A stretch of 64,000 nt of DNA from Paraburkholderia sabiae (GTDB lineage Bacteria > Pseudomonadota > Gammaproteobacteria > Burkholderiales > Burkholderiaceae), in assembly GCF_030412785.1 (NCBI RefSeq), contig NZ_CP125295.1:5022001-5086000 (forward strand). The letters run 5' to 3'. Positions 9,093 to 18,364 of the stretch are shown piece by piece. Every line of letters begins with the position of its first letter. The stretch's first letter is position 1. Below the pieces are notes generated by a model that saw only the letters and a program-made list of their open reading frames with translations, was not told where the DNA came from and did no database searches. The position numbers and the translations under genes are program-made.

Positions 9093-9913
9093 GCTTTTCC
9101 TCCTCGCTGATACGCGGGATGCCAGCGCAGCGACACGCGTTCGAGCCCTTTCGCGAGCATGTCGGCGAGCTTGCCGAGCGCCGCGTATAGCAGAATCCCG
9201 ACGACGACCACATCCGTTTGCAGAAACTCGCGCGCATTCATCGTCATGTAGCCGATGCCCGATTGCGCGGAGATCGTTTCGGCGACGATCAGCGTGACCC
9301 ACATCAGTCCGAACGCGAAGCGCACGCCGACGAGAATCGACGGCAATGCGCCCGGCAAAATCACGTCGCGATACAGCGCAAAACCCTTCACGCCGTAGCT
9401 GCGCGCCATCTCGATCAGATTGGCGTCGACGGAACGGATGCCGTGATACGTGTTCACGTAGATCGGAAAGAACACGCCCAGCGCGACGAGAAACACCTTC
9501 GCTTCTTCCTCGATGCCGAACCAGAGAATCACGAGCGGGATCATCGCTAGCGCGGGGATGTTGCGGATCATCTGCACGGTCGTGTCGAGCGCGATGTCGA
9601 TAGGACGAAAGAGACCCGTCGCGAGCCCGAGCACGAAGCCGATGCCGCCGCCGATCGCAAATCCCGACACCGCGCGCCACGTGCTGACTTTCACATCAGC
9701 CCACATTTCGCCCGATTCGATCAGCGACCACGCGGCCTTCACGACGGCGAGCGGTTCGGGCAGCACGCGCGTCGACAGCACGCCGCTGCGCGCAGCGAGT
9801 TCCCACGCGAGGAGAATGACGAGCGGGACGATCCACGGCGCGACTTTGCGCGCGAGCGGCGCGAAGGACGCGAGGCTTGCGCTCACAACACGGTTGCCAG
9901 TAACAGTCGACAT
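9089..9913 (-). CDS. ssuC: Aliphatic sulfonate ABC transporter permease SsuC
   Basis: A 274-residue inner-membrane permease with about six transmembrane segments and the cytoplasmic EAA loop in [25 protein letters not shown]. It forms the SsuBC channel with the ATPase encoded 4 bases into its end. Start: ATG at 9913 has AAGGAG about 10 bases upstream; the ATG at 9931 lies in the same ribosome-site region and is less likely. The gap to ssuD is 57 bases. Confidence 0.92.
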
Positions 9914-9970
9914 AGACCCAAACTCCTTCAATGAAGCGATGCATCGAACACACGCATCGCTGCAAACCGA

Positions 9971-11128
9971 TCAGCTTTGCGACGCCTTCGGCGCATAGTG
10001 ATTGCCGACGATCTCGCCGAACGGCCCCGACAGCGGACCGCTCGCACTCGCGTGCTGACGTCCCGGCAGCAGCGGAAACACCAGTTCTGCGAAGCGATAC
10101 GACTCTTCGAGATGCGGATAGCCGGACAGAATGAACGTCTCGATGCCAAGCTCCGCGTATTCCTGCATGCGCGCCGCGACCTGCTCGGGACTGCCGACGA
10201 GCGCCGTGCCCGCTCCGCCCCGCACGAGCCCCACGCCCGCCCACAAGTTCGGATAAATCTCGAGATCCTTGCGCGAGCCGAGCTTGCCGCCGTGCAGCGC
10301 GGCCATGCGCCGCTGCCCTTCGGAATCCATCTTCGAGAACGACGCCTGCGCGCGCGCGACGGTTTCATCGTCGAGCCTGCTGATGAGCTTGTCGGCGGCG
10401 GCCCACGCTTCGTCTTCCGTCTCGCGCACGATCACGTGCAGACGGATGCCGAAGCGGATCGTGCGACCATGCTGCGCGGCGCGGGCGCGGATGTCGGCGA
10501 TCTTCTTCGCGACAGCTTCGGGCGGCTCGCCCCAGGTGAGATACGTGTCGATGTGCTCGCCCGCCATCTCGTGCGCAGCGGGCGACGAGCCGCCGAACCA
10601 TAGCGGCGGATGCGGATTCTGCACAGGCGGATACAGCAGCTTGCCGCCCTTCGACTTCAGATGCCTGCCAATGAAATCGACGCTCTCGCCGTGGTGCGCG
10701 GCCGCCAGCTGGCCACGCCAGATGCGCAGGAATTCATCGGTGATTTCGTAGCGCGTGTCGTGATCGACGAAGAGTCCGTCGCCTTCGAGCTCCGCCGCGT
10801 CGCCGCCCGTCACGACGTTGATCAAGAGACGCCCGCCCGACAGACGGTCGAAGGTCGCCGCCATGCGCGCCGACAAGCCCGGCGACGTGATGCCCGGGCG
10901 GATCGCAACGAGAAACTTGAGGCGCTTCGTCGCGGGAATCAGGCTCGATGCAACGACCCACGCGTCTTCGCACGAACGGCCCGTCGGCAGCAGCACGCCT
11001 TCGTAGCCAAGCGTATCGGCGGCGACGGCGATCTGCCGGAAGTAGTCGTAATCAGCTGCGCGCGCGCCTTGCGACGTGCCGAGATAGCGGCTGTCGCCGT
11101 GAGTCGGGATGAACCAGAACACATTCAT
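9971..11128 (-). CDS. ssuD: FMNH2-dependent alkanesulfonate monooxygenase SsuD
   Basis: 385 residues, close to E. coli SsuD (381). It cleaves the C-S bond of alkanesulfonates with reduced flavin and O2, giving sulfite and an aldehyde, in sulfur starvation. [20 protein letters not shown], the [30 protein letters not shown] segment and the C-terminal [19 protein letters not shown] identify it. AGGAG precedes the ATG. It heads the ssuD-ssuC-ssuB-mop unit. The binding protein SsuA and the flavin reductase SsuE, usually encoded beside it, are not present in this window. Confidence 0.95.
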   Translation of the reverse strand: MNVFWFIPTHGDSRYLGTSQGARAADYDYFRQIAVAADTLGYEGVLLPTGRSCEDAWVVASSLIPATKRLKFLVAIRPGITSPGLSARMAATFDRLSGGRLLINVVTGGDAAELEGDGLFVDHDTRYEITDEFLRIWRGQLAAAHHGESVDFIGRHLKSKGGKLLYPPVQNPHPPLWFGGSSPAAHEMAGEHIDTYLTWGEPPEAVAKKIADIRARAAQHGRTIRFGIRLHVIVRETEDEAWAAADKLISRLDDETVARAQASFSKMDSEGQRRMAALHGGKLGSRKDLEIYPNLWAGVGLVRGGAGTALVGSPEQVAARMQEYAELGIETFILSGYPHLEESYRFAELVFPLLPGRQHASASGPLSGPFGEIVGNHYAPKASQS

Positions 11129-11712
11129 GTGCTGCTCCTGCGTTGTTCGTGTGATGTCGAATGAGACGTGCCGGTCGCGCTTTGCGCAGGCGTGAGCACG
11201 CCCCGCCGCGCACGGGCGGTGCATCAAAACCGGGTTGATTGAAGAAGACTGCGCGTCAGCAGCGACAGCGAAGCGACCCGTGAAGTGGGCCGTGAAGTGG
11301 GCCGTGAAGCGGGCCGTGAAGCGGGCCGTAAAGCGGGCAATTGACGCGCGCCACGGACCATGCCGCCGGGCACACGCGCATGAGCATCGGATGGCACATC
11401 GCGACGGTTTCTCTCAAATGAATCGATATGAATGGCGCACGCAACGCATGGTCAGCCGCCTGAGCGATGCGTACCGTCGCCTGCATGGGAAAACAGTCTA
11501 TGGACCGCGCTCTTTCTTTTGAACGATTTTTTTGAGCTTAGGTTTTCCACTTTCGTGATTTACCTGACGTTGCAGCATACGTAGCAAAAGCGCACGGGAC
11601 GCATGCCAGCGCACCAAAACCCGCGCCCGCCGCCGATATAATGGCGCTCGTTCCGATCAACCTGCACGGGCTACGCCAAGTCGACGACGCCCGGCGACTG
11701 CCGCTGTCAAGC
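11129..11712. other. Intergenic region upstream of ssuD
   Basis: 584 bases with no supported gene. It holds the promoter side of ssuD, a 12-bp tandem repeat (11280-11339), an AT-rich patch around 11515-11570 and a perfect TATAAT at 11637-11642, possibly the -10 for the membrane-protein gene at 11713 (no good -35 seen). ssuA would normally lie near here, but no trace of it was found. Confidence 0.5.
11280..11339. repeat. 12-bp tandem repeat, five units
   Basis: Five consecutive 12-mers: GTGAAGTGGGCC twice, GTGAAGCGGGCC twice, then GTAAAGCGGGCA. A more degenerate unit (11268-11279) precedes them. The unit length is a multiple of three, so open frames run through it, but none looks like a real gene. 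Confidence 0.9.
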
Positions 11713-12132
11713 ATGCAAAAAATTATCCTGCCGTTCGTGTCCGGCTTTCTGGCGTCGCTGTTCTTTCACGAGTCGACGCTCGCGCTTCTGCACGCCGCCG
11801 GCCTCATCGACCCGACAGGGTTTTCGACGGCGCCGTTCGTGCCCGTCGGCTTGCCGGAATTCATCGCAAACGCGATCTGGTGTTCAGTGTGGGCCGTGCT
11901 GATGGCGTGGCTGCTGCGCGTGTCGCCCGAACGGCCAGCGCCGTGGGTTCAGGCGTTCCTGTTCGGCGGCATCGTGCTGACGGCGGCGGGCGTGTTCGTG
12001 GTCGATCCCATTCGCGGCATCTGGCCGACGGGCAACATGCTGCCGCGCCTCGCGCTCGGCTTCGCGTCGAACGCGATGTGGGGCTGGGGCGCGCTCGTGT
12101 TCATGCGCGCCTTCATGACCAGCGAGGACTGA
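11713..12132 (+). CDS. Small four-helix membrane protein
   Basis: 139 residues (MQKIILPFVSGFLASLFFHE), with about four hydrophobic segments near residues 1-20, 45-65, 75-95 and 110-130. It contains PAPWVQAFLFGGIVLTAAGV and FASNAMWGWGALVFMRAF. I recognise it only as a conserved inner-membrane protein of unknown function. The frame also opens at 11641, but that ATG overlaps a TATAAT, so the start at 11713 is preferred; there is no strong ribosome site for either. Convergent with the next gene, 25 bases apart. Confidence 0.7.
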   Translation: MQKIILPFVSGFLASLFFHESTLALLHAAGLIDPTGFSTAPFVPVGLPEFIANAIWCSVWAVLMAWLLRVSPERPAPWVQAFLFGGIVLTAAGVFVVDPIRGIWPTGNMLPRLALGFASNAMWGWGALVFMRAFMTSED

Positions 12133-12157
12133 GCGCCCCGCTCTTTCCTTTTTAACG

Positions 12158-13288
12158 TCAGCCCTGGAGATCGCGCAACGGATGCTCGTTCGCGGCCCAC
12201 GGGCTCTCGAACATCTTCTCCACGTCCGCGCGCGTCACGTCTTCGATTCGCGCGAACCGCCACTTCGGCTGATTGTCCTTGTCGATGATGCGCGCGCGGA
12301 TGCCTTCCGGCGCGTCGCCGCGCTCGAACGACGAGCGCGTCAGATCGAGATCGCGTCGCAGGCATTCCGCCATCGTGCCTTCGGCGCGCGTCACCACTTC
12401 CAGCGATACCGCCATCGACAGCGGCGAACGTTCGCGCAGCACCGCGCCCGTCTGCTCGGCCCAGTCGGCATAGGCGCAATCGCCTTCGAGATCGAGCGAA
12501 CGGATGATCTGCGCGACGTCGGACAGCGCGAAGTGCCTGTCGATCAGCATGCGGGCGTCGGCGAGCGGCGAGACGTCGGGCAACGGCGTGACCCGGTGCT
12601 GTTCCGCTTCCTGCTGCACGCACGCGACCACATCAGCGCCCACCTCGAAGCTCTGCGACTTCAGACGATCGATCAACGCGGGAATCGCGTCGTCGGGCAG
12701 AAAAGCGTCGGCGAGACCGGCGTAGAGCGCATCGGCGGCGCCGATGGTTTCGCCCGTCACGGCCAGATAACGGCCGATCGCGCCCGGCGTGCGCGCGAGG
12801 AACCAGCCCGCGCCGACATCGGGAAACAGGCCGATGCGCGTTTCCGGCATCGCCATACGCGTAGTGGACGTCACGACCCGCAAGCCGCCCGTGCGATGCG
12901 CGCCCTGCGAAATGCCCATGCCGCCGCCCATCACGATGCCGTTCATGAACGCGATATACGGTTTCGTGTAGGTGAAGATCGCGTGATCGAGCTTGTATTC
13001 GTCGATGAAAAACGTATCGACGGCATCGCCGTCGCCGCGCCGGAACGCGTCGTACAGATAGCGGATGTCGCCGCCCGCGCAGAACGCGCGCTCGCTCGTG
13101 CTGCGCACGACGACGGCGAGCACATCGGGATCGTCGCGCCATTGATCGAGCGTCGCCTGCATCGCGCGCATCATGTCGAGCGATAGCGCGTTGAGCGCCT
13201 TCGGGCGGTTCAGCTCGATGAAGCCGATGCGGTTGGCGACATAGGCGATGAGTTCGTCGGAGGCGAGGCGCGATTCGGGTGTCGACAT
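12158..13288 (-). CDS. 3-hydroxyisobutyryl-CoA hydrolase / enoyl-CoA hydratase family protein
   Basis: A 376-residue crotonase-fold enzyme. The oxyanion-hole segments are FCAGGDIRYLYDAF and NGIVMGGGMGIS. The segment MAMPETRIGLFPDVGAGWFLAR, with Glu and Asp in the positions used by 3-hydroxyisobutyryl-CoA hydrolase (valine catabolism), distinguishes this subgroup from true enoyl-CoA hydratases. Length (about 370-385) and the C-terminal tail ARIEDVTRADVEKMFES also fit. The start MSTPESRLASDELI at 13288 is chosen within a longer open frame. No other valine-pathway gene is nearby. Confidence 0.88.
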   Translation of the reverse strand: MSTPESRLASDELIAYVANRIGFIELNRPKALNALSLDMMRAMQATLDQWRDDPDVLAVVVRSTSERAFCAGGDIRYLYDAFRRGDGDAVDTFFIDEYKLDHAIFTYTKPYIAFMNGIVMGGGMGISQGAHRTGGLRVVTSTTRMAMPETRIGLFPDVGAGWFLARTPGAIGRYLAVTGETIGAADALYAGLADAFLPDDAIPALIDRLKSQSFEVGADVVACVQQEAEQHRVTPLPDVSPLADARMLIDRHFALSDVAQIIRSLDLEGDCAYADWAEQTGAVLRERSPLSMAVSLEVVTRAEGTMAECLRRDLDLTRSSFERGDAPEGIRARIIDKDNQPKWRFARIEDVTRADVEKMFESPWAANEHPLRDLQG

Positions 13289-13390
13289 GGCGTGTGCGTG
13301 AAGCGGTTCAATGGATGTGCGACGCCAACGGTAGCACGCGTCATCGAGTTCTTCAGTGAAACCGGCAATGCGCGTCGGCACTCAGCCTGA

Positions 13391-14116
13391 TTACGCGGTG
13401 TCCGCTTTGGATGGCGCACTGCGGCGCGGCTTGACTGCCTTCTCGCTGTGTCCGCTTGCATCGTTTTCCGATGCGGCGCCGGCATCGTCCGCTTCGCCCG
13501 CACCCGCGCCGAACCACGCGACGAGCGCTGCATCGATCACGGCATCGAGCGGCGCACGCGGGAACACCGGGCAAGTCAGATGCAACGCGACGATACCGTG
13601 CATCGTCGCCCAGAACGCCTCGGCGCATACCAGGCTGTCGGGCGCACCGCGCAGGCGGCCTTCTTCCTTGAGCGCATCGATCGATTCGACCATCAGGCGA
13701 AACGCCGCGTCGTCCGCCTTTTCAGCGTCATCCGCGCCCTCGCCGCCGACGAGCGCCGCACCCGTGTACGACGGATCTTCCATGAAGATCAGCCGGTAGG
13801 TCTCCGGATGCGCGACGCCGAACGCGACGTACGCCCGGCCGATCGCCTTCAGCCGCTCGGCGGGATCGGCAATGGCGACGAGCGGTTCGAAGGTGGCGAG
13901 CAGTTGCGCGTAACCCTCCGCGCACAGCGCGCGCGCGATCGCGTCGCGGCTCTCGAAGTGCAGATACAGCGTGGCGGGCGAGTACTCGATCGCGTCGGCG
14001 ATCTTGCGCATGGACAGCGCGCCAAAGCCCTCGCGCATCACGATGCGCCGCGCGGCATCGAGGATGCGTTCGCGTAGCTCTTGCTTCTGGCGTGTCTTTC
14101 GTTCGGCGATTCCCAT
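13391..14116 (-). CDS. TetR-family transcriptional regulator
   Basis: 241 residues. The N-terminal TetR helix-turn-helix spans about residues 10-57 (LRERILDAARRIVMREGFGA through SPATLYLHFESRDAIARALC). The C-terminal ligand-binding half resembles TetR_C_33/WHG-type domains (FEPLVAIADPAERLKAIGRA, DAVIDAALVAWFGAG) and ends in a low-complexity charged tail. It is divergent from the epimerase gene at 14258 across 141 bases that contain two overlapping palindromes, which suggests self-regulation and control of that gene. The very long open frame continuing upstream is antisense to the epimerase and was ignored. Confidence 0.9.
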   Translation of the reverse strand: MGIAERKTRQKQELRERILDAARRIVMREGFGALSMRKIADAIEYSPATLYLHFESRDAIARALCAEGYAQLLATFEPLVAIADPAERLKAIGRAYVAFGVAHPETYRLIFMEDPSYTGAALVGGEGADDAEKADDAAFRLMVESIDALKEEGRLRGAPDSLVCAEAFWATMHGIVALHLTCPVFPRAPLDAVIDAALVAWFGAGAGEADDAGAASENDASGHSEKAVKPRRSAPSKADTA

Positions 14117-14132
14117 ACCGACGATTTTCAGG

Positions 14133-14189
14133 TTGACAAACTGAAAAGTCAAATTAAACTGAACATCGTTCAGTGAACAGTGTTCAGTA
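14133..14189 (+). promoter_or_regulatory. Promoter and double palindromic operator of the epimerase gene
   Basis: TTGACA (14133-14138) and a weak TAAACT (14155-14160) form a promoter with a 16-bp spacer. Over and after the -10 lie ACTGAAC-ATC-GTTCAGT (14158-14174) and TGAAC-AGT-GTTCA (14174-14186), sharing one base. They are a likely dimer-of-dimers site for the adjacent TetR regulator; binding there would block the promoter. Confidence 0.75.
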
Positions 14190-14257
14190 AATTTCTTGCG
14201 CTCAGTCCGGCTGCCGGAACCGGGCGCCCTGGCCTGGTGCATTCGATGGGAGACGTC

Positions 14258-15238
14258 ATGGAAAACGCAGCACAGATCGGACTTTTTGGCGCGGCGGGTG
14301 CCGCCGGACGCAGCATCGCTCACGCGCTCAGCGCGGCGGGACGGCGTTATCGCGTGATTGGACGTGGGCGTGAGGCGCTGCAGGCGTCGTTCGGACACGA
14401 TCCGCTCGCGGAAATCGTCACGTGGAATTCGGACGATCCCGCCACGATCGCCGCTGCCGCGGCGGGCTTGCAGACGGCCGTGTATCTCGTCGGCGTGCCG
14501 TATCACCAGTTCGACCGGCATCCCGTCCTGATGCAAAAGACGCTCGACGGCTTGCGCGCCGCCGGCGTACAGCGCCTGATCCTGATCGGCACGGTGTATC
14601 CGTACGGGCGTCCGCGCGCCCTGCCCGTTACGGAATCTCACCCGCGCGAGCCGCACACGTTCAAGGGCAAGATGCGGCTCGCGCAGGAAAACCTCGTCAT
14701 CGACGCGCACGGACATCACGGACTCGAAACGCTCGTGCTGCGCCTGCCCGATTTCTACGGTCCGGGCGTCGAACGCAGCTTTCTGCATGGCGTGTTCGAA
14801 GGCGCGGCGAGCGGCTCGCGCGCGCAGATGATCGGCCCGATCGACGTGCCGCATGAGTTCGTGTTCATGCCCGACGTCGGCGCCGTCGTCGAACGGCTGT
14901 CGCGTACGCCTGAAGCGTTCGGCCGCGTGCTGCATCTGGCGGGTGCGGGCACGATCACGCAGCGTGAAATCGCCGAACGCGCTTACGCGCTCGCGCAGCG
15001 CGAACCCAGGCTGATGGTGGCGGGCAAGACGATGTTGCGCGTGATGGGTCTCGTGAACCCGATGCTGCGCGAACTGGTGGAAATGCATTACCTGCTGACG
15101 GCCCCCGTCGTGCTCGACGACTCGGCGCTGACGACGCTGATCGGTCCTGTCGTGAAGACGTCCTACGAGTCGGGGATTGCGCAGTCGCTGGCGGCCGCGC
15201 AGCGCGCGGTGCGGCAAGGGAGCGTACAGGCGGCGTGA
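14258..15238 (+). CDS. NAD-dependent epimerase/dehydratase family protein
   Basis: A 326-residue extended short-chain dehydrogenase-like protein. The nucleotide-binding motif is IGLFGAAGAAGRSIAHAL (GxxGxxG) at the N-terminus. The central LILIGTVYPYGRPRALPVTESHP region and the substrate half (RLPDFYGPGVERSF) fit NAD(P)-binding atypical SDRs. The canonical YxxxK is not obvious. ATG at 14258 has GGGAG 6 bases upstream and is preferred over the upstream ATGs. The gene is controlled from the palindromic promoter shared with the TetR gene. Substrate unknown. Confidence 0.82.
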   Translation: MENAAQIGLFGAAGAAGRSIAHALSAAGRRYRVIGRGREALQASFGHDPLAEIVTWNSDDPATIAAAAAGLQTAVYLVGVPYHQFDRHPVLMQKTLDGLRAAGVQRLILIGTVYPYGRPRALPVTESHPREPHTFKGKMRLAQENLVIDAHGHHGLETLVLRLPDFYGPGVERSFLHGVFEGAASGSRAQMIGPIDVPHEFVFMPDVGAVVERLSRTPEAFGRVLHLAGAGTITQREIAERAYALAQREPRLMVAGKTMLRVMGLVNPMLRELVEMHYLLTAPVVLDDSALTTLIGPVVKTSYESGIAQSLAAAQRAVRQGSVQAA

Positions 15239-15280
15239 TCGTCGGCGCCGCCCGTGCGTTTGCGTTGGAGGAACTGCGTG

Positions 15281-15568
15281 TCAGCTTCCCGCCAGGTTGC
15301 CCGGCGGAAAGTGGCCGCTCTTCAGCAGAACGGGCGTGCCGTTGCTGATCAGCAGATGCTCGCGCGCGACGGCTTCGATACGCTCGCGGCCTGCATCGAA
15401 CGCACGACGCCAGCCGTCCGTGTCGTTCGTGTCGGCGCCGAAATGATCTTCGAGCGCTTCGACGGAAATCGCGCACGGCACCCGTTCGCCATCGACCAGC
15501 GCCGGAAACACCAGCGTCAGGTTGAAGTCGCGGTAAGCAGGCGCGTCCGTGGGAAAACGAATCTCCAT
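15281..15568 (-). CDS. DUF1488 protein
   Basis: 95 residues: MEIRFPTDAPAYRDFNLTLV at the start, then FPALVDGERVPCAISVEALEDHFG, the DUF1488 core. Soluble, no catalytic motif known. GAGGT precedes the ATG at 15568. Function unknown; common in beta- and gamma-proteobacteria. Convergent with the epimerase gene. Confidence 0.82.
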   Translation of the reverse strand: MEIRFPTDAPAYRDFNLTLVFPALVDGERVPCAISVEALEDHFGADTNDTDGWRRAFDAGRERIEAVAREHLLISNGTPVLLKSGHFPPGNLAGS

Positions 15569-15800
15569 GATGACCTCATCGGGAAAATCCGGCGTTATGG
15601 GCGAGTGGCCGCGCGTGTGCTTTTCGCTTTCGCGTGACAGGCGGCCCACAGGCCCGATCGGCGGGCTTTATGGTACTCGTAGCGGCAGGCGGCGGTCCAG
15701 CGCCGCATCGACGGAAACCGCCTCACTGGCGCGGCGTTCGATACGCATCGCTCATCGACGCTCATTCGCGCTCATCCGATGAGCGTACCCCGTAACGCAT

Positions 15801-16076
15801 TCATTCGCCGTCCAGCAGCCGGTCGACATACGCGCGGCCGGCTTTCTCGACATAAACCAGCGCTTCGTCTTCCGTCGTGAAGCGATGCTCGTCGCCGATT
15901 TCGATCAGCGTTTCCATCCGGTGCGGATCGTCCGGTCCGCGCTCTGACAGGCTGACGGATCCGACGTACACCCCTTCCTGCTCGCCCGCGCGCCGCGCCT
16001 GCTCGTGCGCCGGCACAAGCCGCGCCGACGCGCTGATGTAATAGCCCCGATAAGGGCCGCTCACCCGTTCTGCCAT
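15801..16076 (-). CDS. Small conserved hypothetical protein
   Basis: 91 residues, soluble, beginning MAERVSGPYRGYYISASARL, with GVYVGSVSLSERGPDDPHRME and an acidic C-terminus (AGRAYVDRLLDGE). GAGG lies upstream of the ATG at 16076. It resembles short single-domain proteins of Burkholderia without assigned function. The gap to the DUF1488 gene downstream is 232 bases. Confidence 0.72.
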   Translation of the reverse strand: MAERVSGPYRGYYISASARLVPAHEQARRAGEQEGVYVGSVSLSERGPDDPHRMETLIEIGDEHRFTTEDEALVYVEKAGRAYVDRLLDGE

Positions 16077-16231
16077 ATTCGCCTCTCGTTCGAACTTGCT
16101 GCAAGTCATGGAACCGACAGCACGCGGCACGCCACGTGCGTTACGGGTAAGTCTTCGCATCGCGCGATAAGTTCTCCGCGCGGCCAGCCGACTCACCCGA
16201 TATCTGCAATTTCCGGACGAGAACCGACGAT

Positions 16232-16465
16232 ATGGGAAAATATTTTCTTCGAGAGCGCGAGATCGCCGAACCGGACGCCGCCAATGCGTGGTTCGCGTAC
16301 GCGGAAGGCCATGGCATGGACATTCCGAAGGCGATCAGCATCTGGGAGGACGCCGCGACGGAAGAAGGCGCTGAAAGCCGGCGCCTCGTCGGACAGGCAG
16401 ACATCCGTATCGATCTGCGGGACACGGGACACACCGGCCTCAGACCCGAAAGCCGGGACGCGTGA
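16232..16465 (+). CDS. Possible small hypothetical protein
   Basis: 77 residues, MGKYFLREREIAEPDAANAW and following, then FAYAEGHGMDIPKAISIWED. The first 60 residues look like a coherent soluble helical protein; the last 15 are less protein-like. The ribosome site is weak. Antisense frames also span this stretch, so coding status is likely but not certain. It lies 155 bases from the divergent gene at 16076 and 114 bases before the lipoprotein gene. Confidence 0.55.
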   Translation: MGKYFLREREIAEPDAANAWFAYAEGHGMDIPKAISIWEDAATEEGAESRRLVGQADIRIDLRDTGHTGLRPESRDA

Positions 16466-16579
16466 ATCGCTGGCGGTTCTCACGGCCTCGTCGATTGCCG
16501 ATGAAGCGGCCGACCAAGCGCCGCTCGGCGTCCTTGCTCGCTGCTCTCCCGTGACACCCTATTTCTGCAAGGAAACACA

Positions 16580-16933
16580 ATGAAGTCGACCGAACGGCGC
16601 GCGCGCCACTCTCTTGTCTCTCACGCGATCCGTGCCGCCGCGCTGCCGCTAGCCGCACTCGCGATTTCGAGCCTTGGCGCGTGCGCGTCGTCGAACTCGA
16701 CGTCGCTGATCAATCTGCCGAACGGCGAAACGGGCTTCGCGGTCAGCTGCAGCGGCGCGGACGCAAGCTCGAGCTGGGCCTCGTGCTACGTGCAGGCCGG
16801 CAAGGCCTGCGGCGCGACGGGTTATGACATCGTGTCGAAGGACAACGACGAAGGCGGTACATCGGGCGGCAGCATTTCGAACGTCGTGTCGGCGAACGTG
16901 AAGGGCCGCTCGATGGTGATTCGCTGCAAGTGA
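16580..16933 (+). CDS. Small putative lipoprotein
   Basis: 117 residues. The N-terminal signal (RAAALPLAALAISSLGACAS) ends in a lipobox-like LGAC, so the Cys is probably lipidated. The mature domain has two Cys pairs (AVSCSGADASSSWASCYVQ and KACGATGYDI ... VIRCK) and resembles the small secreted family with GKACGATGYDIVS seen in Burkholderia and Acinetobacter. AAGGAA precedes the ATG. Likely envelope protein, function unknown. Confidence 0.8.
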   Translation: MKSTERRARHSLVSHAIRAAALPLAALAISSLGACASSNSTSLINLPNGETGFAVSCSGADASSSWASCYVQAGKACGATGYDIVSKDNDEGGTSGGSISNVVSANVKGRSMVIRCK

Positions 16934-16974
16934 TTCATCGTCATTGATTCGCTGCCGCTAAACGACGCGCGTCG

Positions 16975-17313
16975 TCAATGCGCCTGCATCTTCGAAAACA
17001 GATTCAGCACGACGACGCCCGCGACGATCAGCCCGAGCCCGGCGACAGCGGCAAGATCCGGCACCTGTCGATACATCACGATGGCGACCAGCGTGATCAG
17101 CACGATGCCGACGCCCGACCAGATCGCATAGACGATGCCGACGGGCAGGCTCTTCAGCGTCAGCGACAGGCAGTAAAACGAAATGCCGTAGCCGAGCAGC
17201 ACGACAGCCGCAGGCACGAGACGCGTGAAGCCGTCCGAAGCACGCAACGCAGAAGTCGCAATCACTTCGGCGACGATGGCGACCGCGAGCAGGACATAAG
17301 GAGGCACGCCCAT
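16975..17313 (-). CDS. SMR-family multidrug exporter (EmrE/QacE type)
   Basis: 112 residues with four transmembrane helices, the size of EmrE (110). The conserved membrane Glu is Glu16 (AVAIVAEVIATSAL). GYGISFYCLSLTLKSLPVGIVYAIWSGVGIVLIT is the family signature through helices 2 and 3. It should act as a dimer exporting cationic compounds by proton exchange. The start is 3 bases after the stop of the upstream UPF0303 gene, suggesting one transcript. Confidence 0.92.
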   Translation of the reverse strand: MGVPPYVLLAVAIVAEVIATSALRASDGFTRLVPAAVVLLGYGISFYCLSLTLKSLPVGIVYAIWSGVGIVLITLVAIVMYRQVPDLAAVAGLGLIVAGVVVLNLFSKMQAH

Positions 17314-17316
17314 GCG

Positions 17317-17814
17317 CTACGCCTTCGCAAGCGCGAGCTTGCTGTAGTCATGGCCGAGATGCGCGCACAGCGCCTCGACGACGAGTTCATGATCCGCGCG
17401 TTGCGGCAGACCCGACACCGTTACCGAGCCGATCACGCCCGCGCCCTTCACGATCAGCGGAAACGCGCCGCCGTGCGAAGCGTAATCGGCCACGGGAAGA
17501 CTGTGCTTGTCAGCAAGCGTCGCATTCGATTCCTGCAGCTTCAGGCCGACGGCATACGAACTGCGCCGGAAATGCGCGACCGTGTTGCCCTTGCGGCGCG
17601 CCCAATTGACGTTGTCGGGCGTCGCGCCTTCCAGCACCGAGAAGAACAGCGGTTGACCGAAGGTGCGGATGTCGATCGCGAGCGCGAGGCTGCGCGCCTT
17701 GGCGATCTCATGCAGATAGGCGCCAAGTTGCCATGCAGTATCGGCGTCGAAATGAGGGAAGACGAGCGTGTGTTCCTGCGCAGCGATCGACTGCAAATCG
17801 TGAGCGATATCCAT
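17317..17814 (-). CDS. UPF0303 / GlcG-HbpS-like protein
   Basis: 165 residues, soluble. The pattern [27 protein letters not shown], then SSYAVGL and [35 protein letters not shown], is typical of UPF0303 proteins, related to the HbpS/GlcG fold that in some members binds heme or cobalamin. No activity is proven for the group. ATG at 17814 (MDIAHDL) is chosen; the frame extends upstream without a ribosome site. Co-directional with the SMR exporter. Confidence 0.87.
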   Translation of the reverse strand: MDIAHDLQSIAAQEHTLVFPHFDADTAWQLGAYLHEIAKARSLALAIDIRTFGQPLFFSVLEGATPDNVNWARRKGNTVAHFRRSSYAVGLKLQESNATLADKHSLPVADYASHGGAFPLIVKGAGVIGSVTVSGLPQRADHELVVEALCAHLGHDYSKLALAKA

Positions 17815-18052
17815 GACGTGTCGAGAGAACCTTGAACGGGATGATGTGCCGCGCGCGGATACGATCACGATGCAACCACGAAACAACGCGTCGCGCGGCA
17901 CGGAAGAACGGCGATTCTAGCGCAGGCATGCGGCGCTACGCGGCCATGCTCTCATAGGTCCGGCACATGTTGGGCGCATGTCGAATACGGGTGTCGCGGC
18001 GAGTCAGATGGCCGTCGCATTCCACACTTTCATGTCGATTCTTAAAAACTGA

Positions 18053-18081
18053 TTGCATCGAGCATGCAGTTGCCCTATAAT
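18053..18081 (+). promoter_or_regulatory. Sigma70-type promoter of initiator tRNA
   Basis: TTGCAT (18053-18058), 17-bp spacer, perfect TATAAT (18076-18081), placing the transcript start about 9 bases before tRNA-fMet. Confidence 0.85.
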
Positions 18082-18096
18082 CTTTTCTTCGACGGA

Positions 18097-18173
<77 letters not shown>

Positions 18174-18213
18174 GTTCTCACTGGGCACATGCTCCAAGAG
18201 CCGTCGCATCATC

Positions 18214-18238
18214 AAACCCGCCAATGGCGGGTTTTTTG
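18214..18238 (+). terminator. Rho-independent terminator of tRNA-fMet
   Basis: AAACCCGCC-AAT-GGCGGGTTT with a run of T, 41 bases after the tRNA. Confidence 0.93.
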
Positions 18239-18364
18239 TTTTGGAGTCGGCGAAACGATTCGAGCGCGGTCGCAGCCATTGCATCAGCGCCACCACTCCC
18301 CGAGCGTCATCGTCAACACCCAGCCCGGTGATACACTCCCATCACCGTTCTCCGTCCCCTCTCT

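Noticed and set aside
11235..11522. 95-codon frame through the 12-bp tandem repeat (VKWA/VKRA units)
   Set aside because: No ribosome site or conserved protein; the frame is kept open by the 12-base period.
13391..15217. 608-codon frame giving a long N-terminal extension of the TetR regulator
   Set aside because: The extension is antisense to the epimerase gene; the TetR helix-turn-helix starts right after ATG 14116.
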